From: Bryopsis sp. KO-2023
Lineage: Eukaryota; Chlorophyta; Ulvophyceae; Bryopsidales; Bryopsidaceae
Direction: 5' to 3'
Length of the DNA stretch: 20,592 bases
Assembly: GCA_030272585.1 (NCBI GenBank)
Contig: BSYQ01000006.1
Span: 6,705,001 to 6,725,592 of the forward strand
Shown here: positions 7,120 through 15,385 of the stretch, in pieces
Position numbering within the stretch: the stretch's first letter is position 1
Layout: each line of letters opens with the position of its first letter
Program-made: the position numbers and the translations under genes
The notes under the pieces: model-generated
Told to the model about the DNA's origin: nothing
The model's input: the letters and a program-made list of their open reading frames with translations, nothing else
Databases searched by the model: none

Positions 7120-8724
7120 ACGGGGTTCGCGGACGGGAAAAATTTCCTTAAGGACACTCCATGTGGCTACCCCCCCTAAATCGACCCTAAAAAAAATCCT
7201 TTTTTATAGAATGTACAATTTCAACGATTCATTTTTGCGCTAGGGCCAAAAAAGGGCTTTTTTAGAGGTTTTTTAATCATAAGTTTTTTGTTTGTTAATT
7301 ATATTTCTAAAAATAGTTTCGCAAATGTTGCTCCTCTATGTGGGAACATATCCTGAAAATTTCAGGTGATTCTAACGATTCATTTGTAAGCGCTTGGGTC
7401 TCAAAAGTGGGCCATTTGGGCTTTTTTCAGCTCTTTTTCGAGTGCGGAAAAGACAGATTGGCCATAACTCCTGAAGTATTGACCTTAAAAGGATTTCTTT
7501 TCGAGATTATGGACTTTTAGAAAAAAGTAGTTTTTAGCTTTTTCAAAATTTTATTACGTAATTTTGCAAAACACGTCATATCTCCTCAAGGAGGCCTCCG
7601 ATCGAAATTCCGTCAAGGCGAAAATTATTTATGGAAGAAAGTAACTTTTCGAATTTTCGGATTACGTAAGCATTAGTCATGACGACTTTGACGTCTATGA
7701 CTAAGGACGACTTTTGACGAAAATGCAATATTATATTCAAAAGTTCAGAAATTTCACGTAGATTTTGAAATTTTATGTTTTGGTAGAAAATTCGTAAGAG
7801 GCAAGCTGGTAGTAGCGTAAAAAGCCTGAAAGAAGTACGGAAGCACACAAGGAAGGATTCGAACCCGTGACACCAACGAAGTACCAAAAACCAGAATCGC
7901 CAAAAGGTTCGCCCCAGGCGGGAATTGAACCCACGATGCCGCTATGGCTAATGAGACAAGCACACATCTCGAATACCCACCGGGACATCCTACCACCATG
8001 TAGCTGGGGCCCCGGAATTTTCGGTCGCTCCGGGGGTATTATACCAGAAAAGAGCGAATCTGAATGAAGTATGTGATTTGGTTTAGACTTAGGTTCGATA
8101 CTTCGACCCTTATGACTCAAGACTTTTATAGACTCTATCCCTCATCATCACTACATCGAGCTACAATTTAGTGATCATGAGTTATCTTTTGAAGTGCGAG
8201 TGATCTTGATTATGGTTGAAGTACTTTAATCGGAAACGTTTATCTAGTAACGCAATGTTTTGGAAGGTTGAAGTGGATAGGGTGGTTTATGTTATGTTCG
8301 TGTTATAGAGGTCGAAGGTTCGAGTCTGAGCTTGTTTCCTTTCGTGCTTGGAAGTATAACGTTGTTTGATAGCGAAAGCGACCGAAGTAAGCTTCGATCC
8401 CGAGACCTTGGCATTTGAAGGTAATGGCTTTAGAACTTTCGATAGTAGAAGGTTCTTGATCGTTTCGTTACATATTTATTGATCGAGACGTATCAACCTA
8501 GAGGACTGACTTTGTAAAACCGCAGATTTTGTGCGATTGCCTTTAACGCTTGATATCTCGAAAATGAGAAGGAATTTCAAAATTCTGATTAAAGCCAAAC
8601 GCAATCTTTTTTCAAGACCTATCTTTTGATACCCATATTGTGTTTTTGGTAAAAAATCAACTTGTGACGTCTTCAGCCATCAAACTGACGACTTTAGGGT
8701 TTACGAAGGTTAGTAGTTTAATAA
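7120..8724. repeat. Subtelomeric module B, diverged homologue of module A
   Basis: Same general structure and length as module A. It has a TTACGGGG start, a tRNA-like sequence at 7911-8010, box B-like motifs, the island at 8536-8587, and a TTTAGGGTTTA motif at 8693-8703 shortly before the telomeric tract. Long stretches, such as 8037-8530 against 6296-6790, are hard to align by eye. Modules A and B are thus old relatives, while the copies of A at 5381 and 15386 are indistinguishable. Confidence 0.85.
7911..8010 (-). ncRNA. tRNA-like sequence in module B
   Basis: Identical over all 100 nt to the copy at 6170-6269, although the surrounding module is strongly diverged. The downstream TTTT (7905-7902) is also conserved, separated by 5 nt (GAACC here against GAAAC). 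Conservation of exactly this stretch favours function or gene conversion over chance. Confidence 0.5.
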
Positions 8725-8935
8725 TTTAGGGTTTAGGGTTTAGGGTTTAGGGTTTAGGGTTTTAGGGTTTAGGGTTTAGGGTTTAGGGTTTAGGGGTTAG
8801 GGGTTTAGGGTTTAGGGTTTAGGGTTTAGGGTTTAGGGTTTAGGGTTTAGGGTTTAGGGTTTAGGGTTTAGGGTTTAGGGTTTAGGGTTTAGGGTTTAGG
8901 GTTTAGGGGTTTAGGGTTTAGGGTTTAGGGTTTAG

Positions 8936-8937
<2 letters not shown>
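8725..8937 (+). repeat. Interstitial telomere tract T2
   Basis: About 30 TTTAGGG-type units (213 bp), with several G- or T-length variants (TTTTAGGG, TTTAGGGG, TTAGGGG). It ends exactly where the oligo(T) of retroelement E2 begins. Confidence 0.95.

Positions 8938-8976
<39 letters not shown>
8938..8976 (-). other. Oligo(A) tail of retroelement E2, fused to telomeric repeats
   Basis: There are 39 consecutive T on the + strand, the first three of which may belong to the last TTTAGGG. On the minus strand this is a 36-39-nt A tail at the 3' end of the element, followed immediately by CCCTAAA repeats. On the + strand the order is telomere G-strand, then T run, then antisense element sequence. This is the product expected if a chromosome 3' end primed reverse transcription on the element's poly(A). 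Confidence 0.9.
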
Positions 8977-8979
<3 letters not shown>

Positions 8980-9386
8980 GTCGATTTTTTAAAAACATCA
9001 TCGACACGTGATCTCCAAGATCTCGGCGAAGTACTTCTGTTCAAATCCCCCCACCCTCCAAAATCGTACAATCAATCCCGAATCGAAATCGTACCCAAAT
9101 CGTACGTGAATCCCTCTGCGAAACAGCGTAACTGCGAACCGGAAAAGTCCCCTCAATCTCACACTTTGACTAACCCTGTGTCGTACTGAAAACCCTTTCC
9201 TGCGAACGACTGCAACTGCGAGAATCAGGTAACCCACCGAAAAAGGAAAACCCCAGTCGAACGAAAAACCCCTGTCGCAGCCGCGAACCGAGCACCCAGT
9301 GCGTATCGAAAAGAAAACTCCCGGCGAGCAAAACCAAAAACCCCCGACGAGGCGAATGGCCAACTGCAGTGCGAATCTGCAGCGCC
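8977..9386 (-). other. 3' region of retroelement E2
   Basis: This GC-rich ~410-bp stretch lies between the second open frame and the oligo(A) tail. It carries scattered short repeats around GCGAA/TTCGC. Long frames run through it in all minus registers, which in a GC-rich sequence poor in stops is weak evidence for coding. No AATAAA is visible in the ~40 bp before the tail. Confidence 0.5.
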
Positions 9387-10415
9387 TCAAAAAAGTCCAG
9401 GAGGACGTGGAGGAAAATCACCAGGTCGGAAGGGCAGCCAGCGATTGGAGAGGGCCCACCCCGCGATGGGTCCCCCACAGGTCCGCAGCAATTGGGCGCG
9501 CAAGTCAGTCTGGCTAGGGCTGTCGAAAAAACCCCGGGTTCCGAGATCCAGCGATGACGACTCCGTCCATGGAGCCCACGGCGTGAAAGGGCGAAGCCAG
9601 GCGCTTGGTAAGGTTGGGTGAGTCCTGTGCTGTCGTCCTGTCGCACCCTGCGTTCGCCTTTGTCGATTGAAGTTCCAAATGCGTGTATCCATTTGTCTGT
9701 GGTTTCGCTTTTTAGGAATGGAAGGAGTCCCCAGCTCGGGAGAGCGCCAGTCATCGTCGACGGAAGGAGTCCTATGCTTGGAAGAGCCCTTGAAGGTAGG
9801 TCTGGTCTTGTGTTTGCTCAATTGGTGCTTGCCCTTGGATGAATTATCCTGTAAAAACCAATGTTCTTCCTCCTGTGACCCAAAAAGCTTTAAATGGGCC
9901 TGCACCTCAATAAGCAATATGTCTGCCTTTGAAGAATAACCGGCTAGTGATCCAGGAGTGGTAACCAGTGGTGTCTTGTGTGCCCCAGGTGATGCCTGAG
10001 AAGAAGAGAGCTCCACAGCTGAAGGGTGGGCCTTGGATGGACATGGAGCAGGGCCACCTTCCCCAGAGGTTCCAGAATGGCTACTGGTGAGTCCTTTGAA
10101 AACCTCAGAAAGTGTCTCAGTACATTTTTGCAAACATTCAGCCACCTTGTGAAGGGAATCCAACAACAACTGTTGCCTGTGAAAGTCCAAATCCAGTTCC
10201 CCTGATGTAATGGTTTCCAAATGATTTACTTGGCTCCCCTGAAAACTCTCCGGTGTATCCACATCAATGTCCTTTGTGTAATCTCCAACCCTGTGTTTGT
10301 ACGATGTCTTTGCAGGTATACCCAAATCCGCCCGGTGATCCAAACTGAGAAGAGCATCTCCAAGCTTCAGAAGTTTATCGGCAATCCCAGAAACAATCTT
10401 GTGTGTACCCAGAAA
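9387..10415 (-). CDS. Second open frame of retroelement E2, unknown function, no ATG start
   Basis: The frame is open for 342 codons, from just after a TGA at 10418-10416 to the stop at 9387. The first 24 open codons overlap the edge of the tandem-repeat array. No ATG occurs in the N-terminal part (only a TTG near 10343), so this may be a downstream exon, a fragment of a larger ORF interrupted by the repeats, or translated from a non-AUG codon. Residues 1-50 look protein-like (Leu/Ala/Asp/Lys-rich). A short amphipathic, possibly coiled-coil segment with two Cys follows at about 75-105, then a Ser/Gly/Pro/His-rich linker and a basic region rich in Lys/Arg/Gln. The C-terminal third, rich in Pro, Trp and Arg, overlaps long frames on other registers and may not be real coding sequence. 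I do not recognise a domain. It shows none of the motifs of a reverse transcriptase or an AP endonuclease. Confidence 0.45.
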   Translation of the reverse strand, partial: FLGTHKIVSGIADKLLKLGDALLSLDHRADLGIPAKTSYKHRVGDYTKDIDVDTPESFQGSQVNHLETITSGELDLDFHRQQLLLDSLHKVAECLQKCTETLSEVFKGLTSSHSGTSGEGGPAPCPSKAHPSAVELSSSQASPGAHKTPLVTTPGSLAGYSSKADILLIEVQAHLKLFGSQEEEHWFLQDNSSKGKHQLSKHKTRPTFKGSSKHRTPSVDDDWRSPELGTPSIPKKRNHRQMDTRIWNFNRQRRTQGATGRQHRTHPTLPSAWLRPFTPWAPWTESSSLDLGTRGFFDSPSQTDLRAQLLRTCGGPIAGWALSNRWLPFRPGDFPPRPPGLF

Positions 10416-12275
10416 TCACCAAACCTGACAACCAAAAACGACCCTGCTGGAGGATTCAAAGGTGAGTGAATTTTCCCAGATGCCTGTAACCTGTTAGAGT
10501 GTCCTGAGTATGAATGTCTAGTTTTGAAAGGAGTCCAACAAACACTGCCTGTGATCTTCCCTCCTATCTGATCTTCTCTTTTCCTCGAGCACAGCACTGT
10601 TGTTCCTGTTCTTTTGTTATCCATAACATAAATGTTCCCTTTCCTCTTTGCATCATTCCCTGAAACTCTCGAATAGTACCAGAACTGTGAATCCCATAAC
10701 CTAGTGAGCCCCAAAGCCACCATTAGAAAAACAACCCCAAACACAACTAGAACACCCCTGTAGGTATAAAAATTAGTGACTACTGTGTGTGTATGTACCC
10801 AGAAATCACCAGACCTAATAACCAGGAACGACCCTGCTGGATGCAAAGGTGAGTGTACTGCCCCAAATGCCTGAAACCTGTTGGGGTGACCTGAGGATGA
10901 ATGTCCTGTTTGAAAAGAGTCCAACAAACGGTGCCTGTGATCTCCCCTCTTTTCTGATCTTCTCTTTTCATCTACCTCAGCACCACGTTTCCTGTTTTTC
11001 ATCTATATCAAAAATGTTCCCTTCCTTTCTTTCAGCATGCCCTGAAGCTTGTGAATAGTTCAAGAACTGTGAATCCCACACCCTAGTGATCCCCAAAGCC
11101 ACCACCAGAAAAATAACCCCAAACACAAACAGAACACCCCTATTATTGACTGTTGTTTTTGTGTGTACCCAGAAATCATCAATCCTGACAACCAGGAACA
11201 ACCCTGATGGAGGATTCAAAGGTGAGTAAACCTCCCCATATGCCTGTACCCTGTTGGAGTGTCCTGAATATAAATGTCCTGTGCGAAAGGAGTCCAACAA
11301 ACGTTGCATGTGATCTTCCCCCCTATCTGATCCTCCCTTGTCATCTACCTCAACACAGCTGGTTCCTGTTTTTGTTTTTCATCCAAATCAAAAATGTGTC
11401 CCCCCTTGCTTTCGCTGCTCCTGGGATCGCTTCAATAGTAAAAGACATTCGAATCCCTCACCATAGTGATCCCCAAAACCACCACTTAGAAAAAACATCC
11501 CCAAACACAAATTTATTATCCATCACATAAATGTTCCCTTGCCGCTTTGCATCATTCCCTGGAGCTCTCGAAGAGTACCAGAACTGTAAATCCCATAACC
11601 TAGTGAGCCCCAAAGCCACCATTAGAAAAACAACCCCAAACACAAATAGAACACTCCTGTAGGTATAAAAATTGTTGACTGCTGTGTGTGTATGTACCCA
11701 GAGATCACCAAACCGGACAACCAAGAACAACCCTGCTGGAGGATGCAAAGGTGATTGTACTTCCCCAAATGCCTGAAACCTGTTGGGGTGTCCTGAGAAT
11801 GAATGACCTGTTTGAAAAGAGTCCTACAAACGATGCTTGTGATCTCCCCTCCTATCTGATCTTCTGTTTTTCATCTACCTCAGCACCACGTTTCCTGTTT
11901 GTCACCCATATCAAAAACGTTTCCTTCCCTGTTTTCAGCATTCCCTGAAGCTTGCGAATAGTACAAGAACTGTGAATCCCACACCCTAGTGATCCCCAAA
12001 GCCACCACCAGAAAAATAACCCCAAACACAAACAGAACACCCCTATTATTGACTGCTGTTTTTGTGTGTACCCAGAAATCCTCAAACCTGACAACCAGGA
12101 ACGACCCTGATGGAGGACTCAAAGGTGAGTATATCTCCCCATATGCCTGTACCCTGTAGGAGTGTCCTGAGTATAAATGACCTGTTTGAAAAGAGTCCAA
12201 CAAACGTTGCATGTGATCTTCCCCTCTATCTGAACCTCCCTTGTCATCTACCTCAACACAGCTGGTTCCTGTTTT
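10407..12275 (-). repeat. Higher-order tandem repeat array downstream of ORF1 (E2)
   Basis: This is the same array as at 402-2270, with units starting near 10407, 10797, 11167, 11696 and 12070. No unit has been gained or lost relative to the first copy. That is notable, because tandem arrays of this kind usually change copy number readily. Confidence 0.85.
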
Positions 12276-12621
12276 TATCCACGAAACCCTGGGGGTGACT
12301 TTCGCATAAAAGAAGCCTCCTTTTAACAGGTGTATAAAAATGGCCATAATCACCCCTTATTTAGCGCAGTATAGAAAGACCCACGCCCCCGAAAAAATCC
12401 CCGTAGCCCAATGTAAAAAAACATAAGACCCTGATCAGTATTGAGTTCTTAATAAACAATTGTGTCCTGAAAATTATTCCCAGAAAACAAAGGACATCCT
12501 CAACAAATATACTGCACCCAAATGGAGAATAATAAATCGTCCCAAATAAAAACAAAAACAAAAACTCCAAAATCAACGTTCTTTTGTCTCTGACTGATGC
12601 AGGAAAAATAGTGCCCCCCCT
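12276..12621 (-). other. Spacer between ORF1 and the repeat array (E2)
   Basis: Identical to 2271-2616. No gene is recognisable in it. Confidence 0.55.
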
Positions 12622-14487
12622 CTAGGGGACACGCATGGCAGGCGGAGGCTGAGGGACATGTGGAGCAGTAGAAGGACGTTTGGGAGGTGCCGTAGGGTCA
12701 TGGAGTGGAGCTGTAGGGCATGCTTGAGTCTCGTGGGCCCCGTAACATTTCCTGCAGTTGGGTAAGTTGGGACACGAAGCAGCTTTATGTGTCCCAAGCT
12801 GGTTACAGCGCATACACCTGATGATGGCGCGCTTATAAACTGACACCGGAACAAACTTGTATTCGTAACGCAGCATGTCGCCCATCTTTTCAACGATATC
12901 CTTTTGAATCCACACCCTGATGGACTGGGAGGGGATCCAGTCAACCCCCTGAGGTGTAACCACCCTTCTCTTCAACCGTTCACTCTGAGTAATGTATTGA
13001 GTGATATCCATGTCTTGTGTAGGTGCTGGAAGACCCCAGTCCTCATGATTGGCACACAACAGTTCGCTATCGAAGTCGGTCAAGCTAACACCTTCTGGAA
13101 TCCCGGTGACCACCATTGCCACCTTATCAACTGCCACCGACTGAATCTGTGGATGCCTCGTCCACCTGCCCAAAGCTGCAAGATCCAACTCCGGTAATTG
13201 GTCCTCCGTCATTGAATGCTCCAAAGCCAATTGCCGATCCACCAAAATCCAGTCATCCTCCGAAAATTGACAGTACACATTTCCTCTGAAATCCCTCCGA
13301 ATTCCCACCACCTTGACCTTTTTCTCTGGAATGGCCCTTTCCAAAAAGGACTCGATATGCATACCCAGCGTTCTTGAACTGAATTCCGACGCCCTCAGAC
13401 TGCTGGGGGGGCGTAACCTCATGGAAACAGCATCATTACGCGAATCTTTTTCCCTTTGTCTTGCCTTTTGAACCCGTTCCTGACGAGCCAGACGAGCCTT
13501 CTGGGCATCCCATTGCTGCTGAGTGGGCCATTGTGGCGCAGGGTCATTAGATGAACCAAATCGAGGGCCAGAGTTCGGTGTAGGGCCTGAAGGCGATGGG
13601 GGAAGCGTGGCCAATCGCTGGAGGAGAGCCCCCCAAGAGGCCGATAGCTCCTCTGCCCTATGGATGTCATCATGAAGGCCCGGAAACGACATAAAAGCCG
13701 AGGTAGCAGGGTTGCCGTTGTAAACGTTCTGCAGCTCCTTCAGAATCAAGTCCTGAGTGGCCATAACCTTCTTGTTCTGTTCTACCAACTGTGCCGCCAA
13801 TCTGGAAATGTCCACACAGGTCTGTCTGATGGGGGGAATTCCCTGGTTAACCACTGTGGGTTGTGGACTAGGAATAGGCCCGGGAGAGTCCCTGGGTGGC
13901 TGCTGAGAGCCAGAGGCGGTGGGCTGGGAGCCTGGGGTTGGCTGAGGAGGCTGATTGTGCTCCAATCCAGTTGTGGGGTGGCCTGTGCATGATTGTGGGT
14001 CAGTGTGATCTGTCTGAGTGGGAAGAGAACCACTAGGACCAATGTGGGTCCTGTGAAGGGATAATGTGGGACCTGTGGGCTGATGGGTGGGAGTGAGAAT
14101 GTGTCCCTGAGAATCCTGTTGATTAGTGACTCCTGTGTGCATACTGTCCTCCCCATGTGAATGTATAACATCATCCATGCCTTCCATCTCATCCCGTCCT
14201 TCCAATTCATCTCTGTCCATCATAGCATCCGCTCTTTCACGCATCGCCTCATTCGCAGCGCGACACTCACATCGAATCACATCCCGAAGTTCCGGCACAG
14301 TCGCATGGGGGTGGAACCTCATCGACAACAGCTTAAAAACCAGACGAACGTGATTGTATGACGCATAGGGGATAACATCGAAAATCGTCGCCCTGTTTTC
14401 CTCGTTATCCTCGCTGACGTCCAGTATCGTTTGAAGTTTGGCAAGTGCCTCCGCCTTGAACGTGGGACTCAGAGACATTTCGTCCAT
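12622..14487 (-). CDS. Gag-like ORF1 protein of non-LTR retroelement (621 aa), copy in E2
   Basis: The translation is identical to the protein encoded at 2617-4482, with the same start context and upstream in-frame stop. Two intact and apparently identical copies imply either very recent duplication or homogenisation of the chromosome end. The gene sits just downstream of the leader monomers, the place expected for the first ORF of a LINE. It is followed by a spacer and a repeat array instead of an ORF2. If the protein is functional, reverse transcriptase would have to be supplied in trans by a related element elsewhere in the genome or by telomerase. Neither can be seen here. Confidence 0.88.
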   Translation of the reverse strand: MDEMSLSPTFKAEALAKLQTILDVSEDNEENRATIFDVIPYASYNHVRLVFKLLSMRFHPHATVPELRDVIRCECRAANEAMRERADAMMDRDELEGRDEMEGMDDVIHSHGEDSMHTGVTNQQDSQGHILTPTHQPTGPTLSLHRTHIGPSGSLPTQTDHTDPQSCTGHPTTGLEHNQPPQPTPGSQPTASGSQQPPRDSPGPIPSPQPTVVNQGIPPIRQTCVDISRLAAQLVEQNKKVMATQDLILKELQNVYNGNPATSAFMSFPGLHDDIHRAEELSASWGALLQRLATLPPSPSGPTPNSGPRFGSSNDPAPQWPTQQQWDAQKARLARQERVQKARQREKDSRNDAVSMRLRPPSSLRASEFSSRTLGMHIESFLERAIPEKKVKVVGIRRDFRGNVYCQFSEDDWILVDRQLALEHSMTEDQLPELDLAALGRWTRHPQIQSVAVDKVAMVVTGIPEGVSLTDFDSELLCANHEDWGLPAPTQDMDITQYITQSERLKRRVVTPQGVDWIPSQSIRVWIQKDIVEKMGDMLRYEYKFVPVSVYKRAIIRCMRCNQLGTHKAASCPNLPNCRKCYGAHETQACPTAPLHDPTAPPKRPSTAPHVPQPPPAMRVP

Positions 14488-14516
14488 GCCTACGAAAACC
14501 TGATGAGGAGTTTAGT

Positions 14517-15112
14517 GTGGTTCGACTCTGCACTCAGGTGCACAACTGCCTTCCTGTCTTCGCGCCGTCAGTCCTGCCTCAGTAGATTGACTCAAAGTCC
14601 TTTGCACGAAACGTGCGCAGGGGCTCCTGTCCCGGTCCTGTCGTGTATTCCTTGCCTGTGGCGAACGCAGAGGGTTCCTTGCCGAATTCTGGCGGTCCTG
14701 TCTGTGGAAATTGGGATGGCACACGTGCTGTCCCAGTAAAAACGTCCAAGGGCCGCAGCACAACACTCAAACCCAGTCGGTAACCTGTCCTGGTGATGCT
14801 GCGTGGTTCGACTCTGCACTCAGGTGCACAACTTCCCTGCTAGTAGCACTCGCAGGGGGATTCCTGTCTCAGCGCCGTCAGTCCTGCCTCGGTAGATTGT
14901 CTCAAAGTCCCTTGCACGAAGCGTGCGCAGGGGCTCCTGTCCCGGTCCTGTCGTGTATTCCGTGCCTGTGGCGAACGCAGAGGGTTCCTTGCCTGATTCT
15001 GGCGGTCCTGTCTGTGGAAATTGGGATGGCACACGTGCTGTCCCAGTAGAAACGTCCAAGGGCCGCAGCACAACACTCAAACCCAGTCGATAACCTGTCC
15101 TGGTGATACTGC
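14517..15112 (-). repeat. Leader tandem monomers upstream of ORF1 (E2)
   Basis: Same two monomers as at 4512-5107, with boundaries at 14517, 14803 and 15113. Both copies of the element have two complete monomers and one stub. Confidence 0.85.
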
Positions 15113-15366
15113 GTGGTTCGATTCCACCAACAGGTCCTTTGGTGCTGTCCGTTCGACTCGTGTGTTGATGATTTTAGTAGCGGACAAAGTGCTGCAAGTG
15201 GTGCTGTGTGCGCCTGCACGGGATAGCACTAGACTGCGTCCTTAGAGACGAACAGGAGGGCCTACTCGGGCGTTCGGTACCTCCGTCGTGTCTGCCTCCT
15301 TGGTTGTATTTTGCTTGCACGTTCACTCGCTCCTCAGAAAGTTTTTTAGACAAAAACCGAAAATCT
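15113..15366 (-). other. 5' leader of retroelement E2
   Basis: Identical to 5108-5361. It ends at telomeric stub 15367-15385, beyond which module A begins. Confidence 0.5.
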
Positions 15367-15385
15367 GGGTTTAGGGTTTAGGGGG
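15367..15385 (+). repeat. Telomeric stub between E2 5' end and module A copy 2
   Basis: Identical to 5362-5380, including the terminal G run. The two stubs therefore share one origin and were not formed by two independent healing events. Confidence 0.85.

Larger units (their letters stand above)
1..10005. repeat. 10,005-bp subtelomeric tandem unit, copy 1
   Basis: This composite repeat period contains, in order, most of retroelement E1, a telomeric stub, module A, interstitial telomere T1, module B, interstitial telomere T2 and the 3' end of retroelement E2. Position 1 corresponds to 10006. Every open frame between 1 and 6982 reappears 10,005 bp later with the same length and translation. 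The window opens inside E1, so the repeat may continue to the left. Copy-to-copy divergence is zero as far as I can read, whereas modules A and B inside one unit are strongly diverged. The 10-kb duplication is therefore far younger than the A/B duplication. Confidence 0.93.
8938..15366 (-). mobile_element. Telomere-associated non-LTR retroelement E2, full length, gag-only
   Basis: This ~6.4-kb element is bounded on both sides by telomeric repeats. On the minus strand it reads: 5' leader (15366-15113), tandem monomers (15112-14517), 621-aa Gag-like ORF1, spacer, tandem-repeat array, a second open frame, a ~410-bp 3' region and a 36-39-nt oligo(A) tail. The tail abuts CCCTAAA repeats on the minus strand, and no target-site duplication is recognisable because both flanks are telomeric. 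The oligo(A) marks it as LINE-type. No RT, endonuclease or RNase H frame is visible. The element is more GC-rich than the flanking modules. The exact 5' boundary is uncertain by a few bases because telomeric G/T sequence abuts it. A nested insertion of two elements is possible but no internal oligo(A) supports it. Confidence 0.85.

Noticed and set aside
8938..8976. Oligo(T) as a homopolymer sequencing error or simple microsatellite
   Set aside because: It coincides exactly with the switch from telomeric DNA to retroelement DNA and has the orientation expected for the element's A tail.
9170..9754. 194-aa and 130-aa minus-strand frames overlapping the end of the second open frame
   Set aside because: Three overlapping registers are open in the same GC-rich, stop-poor DNA. 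At most one could be real, and none shows a recognisable domain.
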